64,000 bases of DNA from Pseudidiomarina tainanensis (lineage in GTDB: Bacteria > Pseudomonadota > Gammaproteobacteria > Enterobacterales > Alteromonadaceae), in NCBI RefSeq assembly GCF_004214835.1, contig NZ_PIQJ01000001.1, positions 744,001 through 808,000 on the forward strand, read 5' to 3'. Under the pieces are notes generated by a model, which worked only from the letters and a program-made list of their open reading frames with translations, was not told where the DNA came from and searched no databases. The position numbers and the translations under genes are program-made. Position 1 is the first letter of the stretch; each line of letters starts with the position of its first letter. Positions 30,386 through 37,474 of this stretch are shown here, piece by piece.

Positions 30386-30826
30386 ATGCAATCTCAAAAA
30401 GGATTTACTTTTATCGAAGTGCTGACGGTACTTTCAATTATTGCGCTTGCCACCATTGGTTCATTGGCCTTACGAGACTGGGCGGTGGGCAACTCGCGCA
30501 TTAGCGAGGCCAAAAGTCAGATTATTACTATTCAATCTGGCGCCCAGCTTTGGCGCCCTCGAACCGGTGACTTAACCGGTATTAGCATGAGTGCAATGTC
30601 TAGTATTGCGGCTGTACCTGAAATTTGGGGAGCAGGGAGCAGCATTAACCCCTGGGGCGGTGATATCGCAATTGCTGTTGATGGCACCGATACGTCGGTT
30701 TATGTCATTACTGTAAGCGGTATTGAGCAAGCTGCAGAGGGCGCTCGTTTAGCTTATGACTTTACTGATTATGCGATTTCTAGCACCTTCTCCGGTGATA
30801 CATTAACACTGCGTTTTCAAGGATAG
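30386..30826 (+). CDS. pilS: Major type IVb pilin (PilS-like)
   Basis: 146-residue prepilin, start chosen at ATG 30386 with GGAG 8 bases ahead. The six-residue leader MQSQKG is cut before FTFIE, giving Gly-1 and Glu+5, then a hydrophobic alpha-1 helix to about residue 32. The globular part (GAQLWRPRTGDLTGIS, AVPEIWGAGSSINPWGG) resembles the PilS/bundlin-type pilin domain, in which NPWGG is recurrent. The leader is short and +1 is Phe, as in type IVa pilins. There is no Cys at all, so the disulfide-bounded D-region of most type IV pilins is missing. A 44-base gap before it, the largest within the cluster, may hold its own promoter. Confidence 0.85.
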   Translation: MQSQKGFTFIEVLTVLSIIALATIGSLALRDWAVGNSRISEAKSQIITIQSGAQLWRPRTGDLTGISMSAMSSIAAVPEIWGAGSSINPWGGDIAIAVDGTDTSVYVITVSGIEQAAEGARLAYDFTDYAISSTFSGDTLTLRFQG

Positions 30827-31048
30827 ATGACTGTGAAGTGGGTCAAGTCGCGCGGATTTATGCTGCTGGAATCGACCGTTGGCATAGCTATTCTGGCGGT
30901 GTTTATAGCGAGTATGGGGGTGATGCTTCCCAGTTTAAACACCGCAATTAAGTCGTATGACAACGGTGCATGGATTAATCATCGTTTGATAAAACAAAGA
31001 TTAGACACGCAACTTTCTCAGTATCACAAGTTTGCAGATGCAATGTAG
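30827..31048 (+). CDS. Very short prepilin-like protein
   Basis: 73 residues, starting at the ATG directly after the pilin stop. Leader MTVKWVKSRG ends in Gly and is followed by FMLLE, so Gly-1 and Glu+5 are present, then one hydrophobic helix (TVGIAILAVFIASMGVML) and only about 40 further residues. After cleavage the product would be 63 residues, essentially a pilin alpha-1 helix with a short tail and no room for a normal globular head. It may be an initiator or capping minor pilin. I know no named family for it. Confidence 0.75.
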   Translation: MTVKWVKSRGFMLLESTVGIAILAVFIASMGVMLPSLNTAIKSYDNGAWINHRLIKQRLDTQLSQYHKFADAM

Positions 31049-31066
31049 ATACTGCATGGAGGCATT

Positions 31067-31786
31067 ATGAGACAACAAGGATTTGTCATGCTCGAGGTAA
31101 TTACGGCGGTGGTGATTGTTAGCTCTTTATTATTAATGATTAATCAAGCATGGTTGTTCAAATCATCGCAGCAACAGCGGCAGGGATGGCTTGTAGACGC
31201 CGAGCAAGTCAACCTTGCGGCTAGTGATTTTTGGGCCGAAAACGGTGCACCCCCGGCTACCACTCGTGATCTCTTTACTGAACAAGAGCTCGCTATATTG
31301 CGTTTCCCATGGCATCAAGAATGGCAGTTTACGCTTGGAGAAAATTGGCTTGAATTAAGTGTTAGCGCCCCCTCATTAGATCAGGCGCAATGGTTCGTGC
31401 GACAGATTGCGGGAGCATTCGTTCGTGGCAACGAGGTTGTTATGCCGGTGTGGCAGCCGCGTCCGAGTAATGCCACCAATGAAGATTATTTGCATCGATT
31501 AGAACAAACTGATGCCCCTCATCTTAATACAATGGCAACCGACTTAGATATGGGCCAATTCGATATTATTGACATCAATAATTTAGATACCCAACGGCTA
31601 ACCGTCGAGACTATCAGAGCTGATGAATTAGAGGCAACGTCAGTGAAAACGACAGAACTAATTGTCACAACAGTCTATGCTCAGGACGTTATTACACCCA
31701 CAACAAGTTTACAGGAAGTATCAGATCGACTTGCTGAATATATTCAACTGTGGAAGCAATGTGAACTTCAAGGCAAATGCAGTTAG
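31067..31786 (+). CDS. PilV-like minor pilin with repeat fibre C-terminus
   Basis: 239 residues. The 5-residue leader MRQQG is cut before FVMLE (Gly-1, Glu+5), followed by a membrane helix and a globular region to about 150. A linker (LNTMATDLDMGQ) recalls PilV tip adhesins. Residues 165-214 are five consecutive 10-residue units with hydrophobics in matching positions, suggesting a beta-solenoid or tail-fibre-like stalk. An amphipathic helix and a C-terminal Cys pair (CELQGKC) end the protein. GGAGG precedes the ATG. No recombination sites or alternative 3' cassettes follow, so there is no shufflon. Tip location is inference. Confidence 0.7.
   Translation: MRQQGFVMLEVITAVVIVSSLLLMINQAWLFKSSQQQRQGWLVDAEQVNLAASDFWAENGAPPATTRDLFTEQELAILRFPWHQEWQFTLGENWLELSVSAPSLDQAQWFVRQIAGAFVRGNEVVMPVWQPRPSNATNEDYLHRLEQTDAPHLNTMATDLDMGQFDIIDINNLDTQRLTVETIRADELEATSVKTTELIVTTVYAQDVITPTTSLQEVSDRLAEYIQLWKQCELQGKCS
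31559..31708 (+). repeat. Five 10-residue coding repeats in the PilV-like pilin
   Basis: Units FDIIDINNLD, TQRLTVETIR, ADELEATSVK, TTELIVTTVY and AQDVITPTTS align with Ile/Leu/Val at positions 4 and 9 in most units. The repeat is at protein level; the DNA copies have diverged. Confidence 0.6.
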
Positions 31787-32477
31787 AAAAAGTCGGTATC
31801 ATGCGTATCAATGTGGCGCTGTCTCTGTAGAAGCTTTGATTATTTTGCCATTAATAACTTGGCTGATTATCGCAAGTCTGCAACTTGTTTGGATTTTCTG
31901 GGCGCAACATACATTGCATCAAACAAGCCACTACGTGCTACGTGCAGGACAAATACAACACGGTAGTAAAAGCAAAATGTTGAATGTGTTGGCAACCGGT
32001 ATGGCGAGCACTAAATTGCAATGGCATGATAAAGACTCAACTACTGAGCTAGAAAGCTTAAGAGAACACGTATGGAAAGCGACATTAGAGACTTTAATCC
32101 ATGCAAAACTCGCCGCTAAAATTATTGTTCACAGCCCTGATGATGCTGCGTTTAAAAATTATTCTGAGCGGCGCTTTGATCTGAGATTAAACAACTGGGT
32201 GACTGAAGTTTCAATTGATCATGCTATTGAGCGAGCTAAAAACAGCGACGATCCAGCAGCTTGGCTTGACGCACGTCAGCTTGATATTGAAATTTGGTGG
32301 TGTTTGCCACTTGAGATACCTTTTGTTGCAAGTGCATTACAAAACTGGCATCAGTTGATGAATAGCGAAGCGCAGCGTTTTTGCCGATTGCGTGAGACGA
32401 TTATTGGCAAACCGCTCTGGCCCCTGATAACGCGGCGTAAAGGACCGATGCTATCAGGGTTTAGAACAACAGAGTAG
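31761..32477 (+). CDS. TadE-like pseudopilin ending the pilus cluster
   Basis: 238 residues from the GTG at 31761, which has GGAAG 4 bases before it and overlaps the PilV-like gene by 26 bases. Longer readings from ATG 31677 or TTG 31662 lack a good ribosome site. The basic leader ends in Gly (residues 1-19), followed by AVSVEALIILPLITWLII, which is the TadE signature and also keeps Gly-1/Glu+5. Then comes a long hydrophilic domain with three Cys. TadE proteins belong to Tad/Flp pili, so its place in a PilL-PilV type cluster is unusual. The gene ends 5 bases before the folD stop. Confidence 0.72.
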   Translation: MNFKANAVRKSRYHAYQCGAVSVEALIILPLITWLIIASLQLVWIFWAQHTLHQTSHYVLRAGQIQHGSKSKMLNVLATGMASTKLQWHDKDSTTELESLREHVWKATLETLIHAKLAAKIIVHSPDDAAFKNYSERRFDLRLNNWVTEVSIDHAIERAKNSDDPAAWLDARQLDIEIWWCLPLEIPFVASALQNWHQLMNSEAQRFCRLRETIIGKPLWPLITRRKGPMLSGFRTTE

Positions 32478-32482
32478 AGAGC

Positions 32483-33346
32483 TTACTTTAAAGGCGCGTG
32501 CCAAGTATCACACGCCTGCAAGGTATTCTGCATGAGTGTGGCTACGGTCATTGGGCCAACACCGCCTGGTACTGGCGTTATGTACGATGCGCGTTGCTCT
32601 GCAGCATCAAATTCAATATCACCAACGAGTTTTCCAGAAGGCAAACGGTTAATACCGACATCAATCACAACGGCGCCAGGTTTTACCCACTCGCCAGGAA
32701 TAAAGTTGGGCTTACCAACAGCAACCACAAGCACATCAGCGCCTTGCACGTGTTCTTTAAGGTCATTGGTGAAGCGGTGACAAACGGTTGTAGTGGCACC
32801 GGCAAGCAATAATTCCAAACTCATGGGACGACCGACGATATTGGAAGCACCAACGACCACGGCGTTTTTACCGTGTAAGTCTAAGCCAATGGAATCGAGT
32901 AGGGTGATGACACCGCGCGGCGTACATGGGCGTAATGCGGGATTCCGCTGCGCTAAGCGGCCCATGTTGAACGGGTGGAAACCGTCAACGTCTTTAAATG
33001 GATTAATGCGCTCGAGAATCGCTTGAGCGTCCAAGCCTTGAGGTAACGGCAATTGCACCAAAATGCCATCGACTTCGGCATCTTCATTCAACTGGTCAAT
33101 GAGTGCTTCTAGTTCAGCTTGGCTTGTGCTTGCTGGTAAATCGAAAGCTTTAGAGACAATACCAACTTCTTTACAGGCGTTACGCTTACTGCCAACGTAT
33201 ACAGCTGAGGCTGGGTCTTCGCCGACCATGACAACGGCAAGCCCGGGTGCACGAGCTCCGGCGGCAAGGCGTTTGGCAACTCCTTGTTTTACTTCATCAC
33301 GAACTTGTTGAGCTACTTGTTTACCATCAATACGTTGCGCAGTCAT
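32483..33346 (-). CDS. folD: Bifunctional methylenetetrahydrofolate dehydrogenase/cyclohydrolase
   Basis: Interconverts 5,10-methylene-, methenyl- and 10-formyl-tetrahydrofolate with NADP. Signature blocks are present: [20 protein letters not shown] with the catalytic Lys, [12 protein letters not shown], the NADP loop [13 protein letters not shown] and the end [15 protein letters not shown] (here [15 protein letters not shown]). I start at ATG 33346 (MTAQRIDGK), the family start, rather than GTG 33358. The product is 287 residues. It converges on the pilus cluster with only 5 bases between stops and no visible terminator. Confidence 0.97.
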   Translation of the reverse strand: MTAQRIDGKQVAQQVRDEVKQGVAKRLAAGARAPGLAVVMVGEDPASAVYVGSKRNACKEVGIVSKAFDLPASTSQAELEALIDQLNEDAEVDGILVQLPLPQGLDAQAILERINPFKDVDGFHPFNMGRLAQRNPALRPCTPRGVITLLDSIGLDLHGKNAVVVGASNIVGRPMSLELLLAGATTTVCHRFTNDLKEHVQGADVLVVAVGKPNFIPGEWVKPGAVVIDVGINRLPSGKLVGDIEFDAAEQRASYITPVPGGVGPMTVATLMQNTLQACDTWHAPLK

Positions 33347-33445
33347 TGCTTTGAGCACCTTATTCGGTTGAATGCTGATATGTCGAGTTCATGGGCTGCT
33401 ATTTTCGCATGTTTTTTGCTAAGGTTGTAGCGTCTATTCAGGGGG

Positions 33446-33476
33446 GACTGAAATACAAAATGAATAAATTTCAGTC
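33446..33476. repeat. Inverted repeat upstream of folD and the tRNA operon
   Basis: Perfect 9-base arms GACTGAAAT and ATTTCAGTC separated by 13 bases. A further CAGTCAG copy lies about 25 bases downstream. It could be an operator for folD or part of an unrecognised transcript. Confidence 0.45.
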
Positions 33477-33523
33477 AGCCTGTTGGTATTTTCAGCAGTC
33501 AGACATTTTGGGCAAAAAAATGT

Positions 33524-33552
33524 TTGACGCGTTACGGCCCAACAGGTAATAT
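33524..33552 (+). promoter_or_regulatory. Strong sigma-70 promoter of the tRNA operon
   Basis: TTGACG and TAATAT separated by exactly 17 bases. A GC-rich discriminator (TCGCCCCCG) follows, the pattern of stringently controlled stable RNA promoters. First tRNA begins about 60 bases downstream. Confidence 0.75.
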
Positions 33553-33611
33553 TCGCCCCCGTTGTCAGGCCGCGTCCTGCACGGGATTTTAAAGACTTAT
33601 AAGAAGTATGT

Positions 33612-33688
33612 CGGCGAGTAGCGCAGCTTGGTAGCGCACTTGTTTTGGGTACAAGGGGTCGCTGGTTCGAATCCAGTCTCGCCGACCA
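33612..33688 (+). tRNA. tRNA-Pro (anticodon TGG)
   Basis: 77 bases with encoded CCA. Acceptor CGGCGAG pairs with CTCGCCG; anticodon arm CTTGT-TTTGGGT-ACAAG places TGG at 33646-33648; the T arm contains GGTTCGAATCC. Identical copy at 33928. Confidence 0.97.
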
Positions 33689-33707
33689 TTTCTTAAAAGT
33701 GCGAATT

Positions 33708-33784
<77 letters not shown>

Positions 33785-33812
33785 TTAAAGCCCTGGCACA
33801 ATTTATGAAGTG

Positions 33813-33888
33813 GTGGCTGTAGCTCAGTTGGTAGAGCCCCGGATTGTGATTCCGGTTGTCGTGGGTTCAAGTCCCATCAGCCACCCCA
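33813..33888 (+). tRNA. tRNA-His (anticodon GTG)
   Basis: 76 bases with encoded CCA. Acceptor GTGGCTG pairs with CAGCCAC; anticodon loop TTGTGAT gives GTG. A G at 33812 faces discriminator C and supplies the extra G-1 characteristic of tRNA-His. Confidence 0.97.
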
Positions 33889-33927
33889 TTTCTCTGCTTT
33901 ATCAGCAACATTTCAAAATTCTGAAGT

Positions 33928-34004
33928 CGGCGAGTAGCGCAGCTTGGTAGCGCACTTGTTTTGGGTACAAGGGGTCGCTGGTTCGAATCCAGTCTCGCCG
34001 ACCA
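33928..34004 (+). tRNA. tRNA-Pro (anticodon TGG), second copy
   Basis: Identical over its 77 bases to the tRNA-Pro at 33612. It closes the four-gene array. No T-rich terminator is obvious immediately after it. Confidence 0.97.
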
Positions 34005-34142
34005 TTCTCTTCTCGATATCATTAGCGCTGCGTTTTGTCGCATAGTTCTTTACAGTGCATAGATTTTTACCGAGATTTGCGTATAATTTCAGCATCTGTA
34101 TAAAAAATGCTACAAGCTATAACAACTATAAGAGCTTTATAC

Positions 34143-35285
34143 ATGCTAGAGAATCCGTCCAAGCAATCCACGACTGCACCTGCATCTTCTACAGAGGAAG
34201 GTTTTGGGTTGATGATCTCGGTCATCAGCATGCAATTGATAAATTCCACTCCCGATCAAAGTCAGACGCATATCGAGCACGCACTCGCACTTTTAGGTCG
34301 CGGGGGAAGTAAAGATCGTTGCTATGTGTTTGAGTTTTCACCCGATCATTTGAGTATGTCGAATACCTATGAGTGGACCAACGACGGTATTCAAGCACAC
34401 AAACCTGAACTGCAAAACATTCCTGCGGAAACTATGCCGTATTTTTTTGAGCGCATGTGTCACGATGGTCAAATCCTAGTCGATGACGCCAAATTATTGC
34501 CGGAAGAAGCCGGTGGTTTTCGTGATGAGCTGTTGCGTGAAAATATCCGCTCAATGATGGCCGTTGGCATGTACATGGAAGGTAAGCTGGTTGGTTTTGT
34601 TGGTTGTGATTTGGTGAATCGACAGACGCAATGGTTAGAGCGCGATATCCGTCATATGCGCTTAGTTGCAGATATGATTGCCAATACCATTGCGCGCCAT
34701 AAAACCGAAGAACAATTGCGTGCCACCGAAGCGCAGCTGTTGGAAGCCAACGCAAAATTAGCCCAGTTAGCTCGGCAAGATAGTCTGACCGGTTTAGTGA
34801 ATCGACGTGGCTTAGATGAATGTCTTGAGCATGAATTACGTCGGGCGATTCGGGCGCAACATCCATTGACCTTGTTGATGGTGGACGTCGATTTCTTTAA
34901 ACGCCTGAACGATGAACACGGTCACTTGCATGGCGACGAAGTGCTCAAGGCTGTTGGCCAAATTTTACAACGTCATTTCAAACGCACCGGTGAGTATGTG
35001 GCGCGGTTTGGTGGCGATGAATTTATGGTTGTTTGTCCGCAATCAGAACTTGACGAATTAACCACGCAAGCCAAAAAAGTACTCGCTCGTGTACGCTTAC
35101 TCGAGCAGCAACTAGGTAGCAGTGTCACAGTGAGTATCGGCGTTCATTCCGCCATACCGAAGCCACAAACCAGCACCGATGATTTAATGCGCGAAGTTGA
35201 TGTCGCGGTGTATTTCGCCAAACAATGCGGTCGTAATCGTATTGAAGTAAACCCCAAGGCCCAAGGCAATCTCGCAACCAGCTAA
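34143..35285 (+). CDS. GAF-GGDEF diguanylate cyclase
   Basis: Cytoplasmic c-di-GMP synthase of 380 residues. A GAF-like sensor occupies about 20-190 (LALLGRGGSKDRCYVFEF, IRSMMAVGMYMEGKLVGFVG), then a coiled linker (EEQLRATEAQLLEANAKLAQ) and a GGDEF domain. The active site ARFGGDEFMVV is intact. The inhibitory I-site position nine residues before GGDEF reads RTGE instead of RxxD, so product feedback may be weakened. I start at ATG 34143 with AAGAG at good spacing; ATG 34107 lacks a ribosome site. A TATAAT at 34082 is a plausible -10. The signal bound by the GAF domain is unknown. Confidence 0.9.
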   Translation: MLENPSKQSTTAPASSTEEGFGLMISVISMQLINSTPDQSQTHIEHALALLGRGGSKDRCYVFEFSPDHLSMSNTYEWTNDGIQAHKPELQNIPAETMPYFFERMCHDGQILVDDAKLLPEEAGGFRDELLRENIRSMMAVGMYMEGKLVGFVGCDLVNRQTQWLERDIRHMRLVADMIANTIARHKTEEQLRATEAQLLEANAKLAQLARQDSLTGLVNRRGLDECLEHELRRAIRAQHPLTLLMVDVDFFKRLNDEHGHLHGDEVLKAVGQILQRHFKRTGEYVARFGGDEFMVVCPQSELDELTTQAKKVLARVRLLEQQLGSSVTVSIGVHSAIPKPQTSTDDLMREVDVAVYFAKQCGRNRIEVNPKAQGNLATS

Positions 35286-35303
35286 GGCGCTGTCAGGAGC
35301 GCC
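35286..35303 (+). other. Hairpin directly after the GGDEF gene
   Basis: Stem GGCGCT/AGCGCC with a 6-base loop starting one base after the stop codon. No T tract follows, so terminator strength is doubtful. Confidence 0.4.
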
Positions 35304-35351
35304 GTATTCGCGTTGGTATTGAGTAATCGCCGCAAAAATGTCCGTTGCTAC

Positions 35352-35380
35352 TCGACGTAGGCCCATGGCTTCGCTATAAT
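35352..35380 (+). promoter_or_regulatory. Sigma-70 promoter of tig
   Basis: TCGACG and a perfect TATAAT separated by 17 bases, 70 bases before the tig ATG. Confidence 0.6.
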
Positions 35381-35449
35381 GCGGCGTCATTTTGAAGGGC
35401 CCCGTTGGTAGTGGGCTCAGGCCAATAGTGAAGCCGAGGTAACAAAGCA

Positions 35450-36748
35450 ATGCAGGTTTCTGTAAAGACAACCCAAGGATTAGAGCGTCGCGCCACGATC
35501 ACCGTGCCAGCTGACGTTATCGAAAACGAAGTCAAGCGTCTGTTAAAAGACGAGTACCGTAACCGTCGTATCAACGGTTTCCGTAAAGGCAAAGTTCCAC
35601 CAAATGTTTTGCAGAAGTTATATGGCAAAGAAGCACGTGCTCGTGCGGCGTCAAACCTTATGCAAAGCAAATACTTCGAAGCGATGATGCAGGAAAAAAT
35701 CAACCCAGTGGGTATGCCTGCAATTGAGCCAAAAGTAAACGAAGAAGGCAAAGACCTTGAATTCGTAGCTACTTTCGAAGTGTATCCAGAAGTTAAAGTT
35801 GCGACTTTAGACAAGTTAGCTGTTGAAAAGCCAGATGTTGAAGTGACTGATAAAGATGTCGACAACATGTTGGAAACGCTACGCAAGCAACATGCAAGCT
35901 GGAAAGAAATTAAGCGTAAGTCGAAAAAAGGTGAGCGTATCACTATCGATTTCACTGGTTCAGTAGACGGTGAAGAATTCGAAGGTGGTAAAGCGACTGA
36001 TTTCGCACTTGAGCTTGGCGAAGGCCGTATGATTCCTGGTTTTGAAGACCAAATTATTGGTATGAAAGCCGGCGAAGAAAAAACTATTACGGTAACCTTC
36101 CCGGAAGATTACCACGCTGAAAACCTGAAAGGTAAAGAAGCGCAGTTTGTGATTGTGGCGAAGAAAGTTGAAGAGCGTGACTTGCCAGAATTAACGGACG
36201 AATTCGTTTCTTTATTCGGTATCAAAGACGGCGGCGTTGACGCATTGAAAGCTGAAGTTCGCAAGAATATGGAACGTGAGCTGAAAAATGCGGTACAAAG
36301 CAAAGTGAAAGAGCAAGTGTTGAAAGGCTTAGTTGAGCAAAACGACGTCGACTTGCCAAAAGCGATGGTAGACCAAGAAATTGATGTGTTGCGTCGTCAA
36401 GCAATGCAGCGTTTCGGTGGTAACCAGGCACAATTGCCACAACTGCCAGCTGATTTGTTTGAAGAACAAGCAAAAGAGCGTGTGAAAGTTGGTTTGTTAC
36501 TGGGCGAAGTCATTCGTGGTAACGAGTTGAAAGTTGACGAGAAGAAAGTCGACGAGATCATCGAGAACAACGCTTCTGCGTACGAAGATCCAGCTGAAGT
36601 TATCGCTTACTACAAAGGTAACGAAGAAATGATGCAACAGATTCGCAATGTTGCATTAGAAGAACAAGCGATTGAGTTCATTCTTGCGCAAGCAAAAGTT
36701 AAAGCGAAGAAAACTAGCTTTGACGAGTTGATGAACCCGAAAAAGTAA
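35450..36748 (+). CDS. tig: Trigger factor
   Basis: Ribosome-bound chaperone and prolyl isomerase that meets nascent chains at the exit tunnel. The ribosome-binding signature [17 protein letters not shown] is at residues 43-59. The FKBP-type isomerase domain lies at about 160-245 ([35 protein letters not shown]), and a helical C-terminal chaperone arm follows. It is 432 residues, the same as E. coli. The ribosome site is GAGG before the ATG. It heads the tig-clpP-clpX-lon order conserved in gammaproteobacteria and is closed by its own terminator. Confidence 0.97.
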   Translation: MQVSVKTTQGLERRATITVPADVIENEVKRLLKDEYRNRRINGFRKGKVPPNVLQKLYGKEARARAASNLMQSKYFEAMMQEKINPVGMPAIEPKVNEEGKDLEFVATFEVYPEVKVATLDKLAVEKPDVEVTDKDVDNMLETLRKQHASWKEIKRKSKKGERITIDFTGSVDGEEFEGGKATDFALELGEGRMIPGFEDQIIGMKAGEEKTITVTFPEDYHAENLKGKEAQFVIVAKKVEERDLPELTDEFVSLFGIKDGGVDALKAEVRKNMERELKNAVQSKVKEQVLKGLVEQNDVDLPKAMVDQEIDVLRRQAMQRFGGNQAQLPQLPADLFEEQAKERVKVGLLLGEVIRGNELKVDEKKVDEIIENNASAYEDPAEVIAYYKGNEEMMQQIRNVALEEQAIEFILAQAKVKAKKTSFDELMNPKK

Positions 36749-36776
36749 AACAGTTGCGAATACCGTCACAACAACG

Positions 36777-36806
36777 TTGACGGCATCGACTACAACTTGG
36801 TTTAAT
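36777..36806 (+). promoter_or_regulatory. Candidate clpP promoter overlapping the tig terminator
   Basis: TTGACG and TTTAAT spaced by 18 bases. The predicted start falls inside the following hairpin, so this promoter's transcripts would not form the full terminator. Confidence 0.45.
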
Positions 36807-36840
36807 GGCTCGTATAACCTTATACGGGCCATTTTTATTT
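36804..36840 (+). terminator. Terminator after tig
   Basis: Long stem with outer arms AATGGC/GCCATT and inner arms CGTATA/TATACG, followed by a T-rich tract (TTTTATTT). Confidence 0.75.
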
Positions 36841-36855
36841 CAGGAGTCGTAAATT

Positions 36856-37473
36856 ATGTCGGATATGGCGCTAGACCCAATGGCACAATTGGTGCCCATG
36901 GTAGTGGAACAGACAGCAAAAGGAGAGCGCTCGTACGATATCTACTCGCGCTTACTTAAAGAGCGCGTAATTTTCTGTTGTGGTCAGGTGGAAGACCACA
37001 TGGCCAATTTGATTGTGGCTCAGCTATTATTCTTAGAATCAGATAATCCAGACAAAGATATCTATTTATACATTAACTCACCGGGCGGCGCGGTAACAGC
37101 AGGTATGGCGATTTATGATACCATGCGTTTTATCAAGCCGGATGTAAGCACCGTATGTATGGGCCAAGCGGCCAGCATGGGGGCATTCTTGTTAGCTGGT
37201 GGTGCGAAAGGTAAACGCTTCTGTTTACCAAATTCACGTGTGATGATTCACCAACCGTTAGGTGGCTTCCAAGGGCAGGCCTCTGATTTTGAAATTCATG
37301 CACGTCAGATTTTAGATATCAAAGACAAATTGAATCGGATGTTGGCGGAAAATACTGGAAAAGATCTTGAGCAAGTCGCTAAAGATACTGACCGCGATTA
37401 CTTTATGTCTGCGGAAGAAGCCGTAAATTATGGTTTGGTTGACAAAGTATTGACGCAACGAGGCGGAGAATAG
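36856..37473 (+). CDS. clpP: ATP-dependent Clp protease proteolytic subunit
   Basis: Serine protease that forms a 14-mer barrel fed by ClpX or ClpA. The triad is Ser107 (QAASMGAF), His132 (MIHQPLGG) and Asp181 ([11 protein letters not shown]). The stretch up to about residue 10 is probably a removed propeptide, since mature E. coli ClpP begins at the equivalent of [15 protein letters not shown] precedes the ATG. clpX begins one base after its stop, so the pair is one transcript. Confidence 0.97.
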   Translation: MSDMALDPMAQLVPMVVEQTAKGERSYDIYSRLLKERVIFCCGQVEDHMANLIVAQLLFLESDNPDKDIYLYINSPGGAVTAGMAIYDTMRFIKPDVSTVCMGQAASMGAFLLAGGAKGKRFCLPNSRVMIHQPLGGFQGQASDFEIHARQILDIKDKLNRMLAENTGKDLEQVAKDTDRDYFMSAEEAVNYGLVDKVLTQRGGE

Positions 37474-37474
37474 A

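Noticed and set aside
31662-31760. Longer N-terminus for the TadE-like gene from TTG 31662 or ATG 31677
   Set aside because: Would overlap the PilV-like gene by over 100 bases, lacks a ribosome site and adds residues before an otherwise well-placed leader.
24446-32477. Identification of the pilus locus as MSHA or a type II secretion system
   Set aside because: The secretin is a short lipoprotein, PilO- and PilP-like genes follow, and the MshI/J/K/M/N or GspG-K sets are absent.
31700-32480. A shufflon at the 3' end of the PilV-like gene
   Set aside because: No inverted recombination repeats, alternative 3' cassettes or recombinase gene are visible.
24339-32482. Integrated element or genomic island around the pilus genes
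   Set aside because: No integrase, flanking direct repeats or tRNA target at the ends; a sampled stretch of base composition resembles the neighbours.
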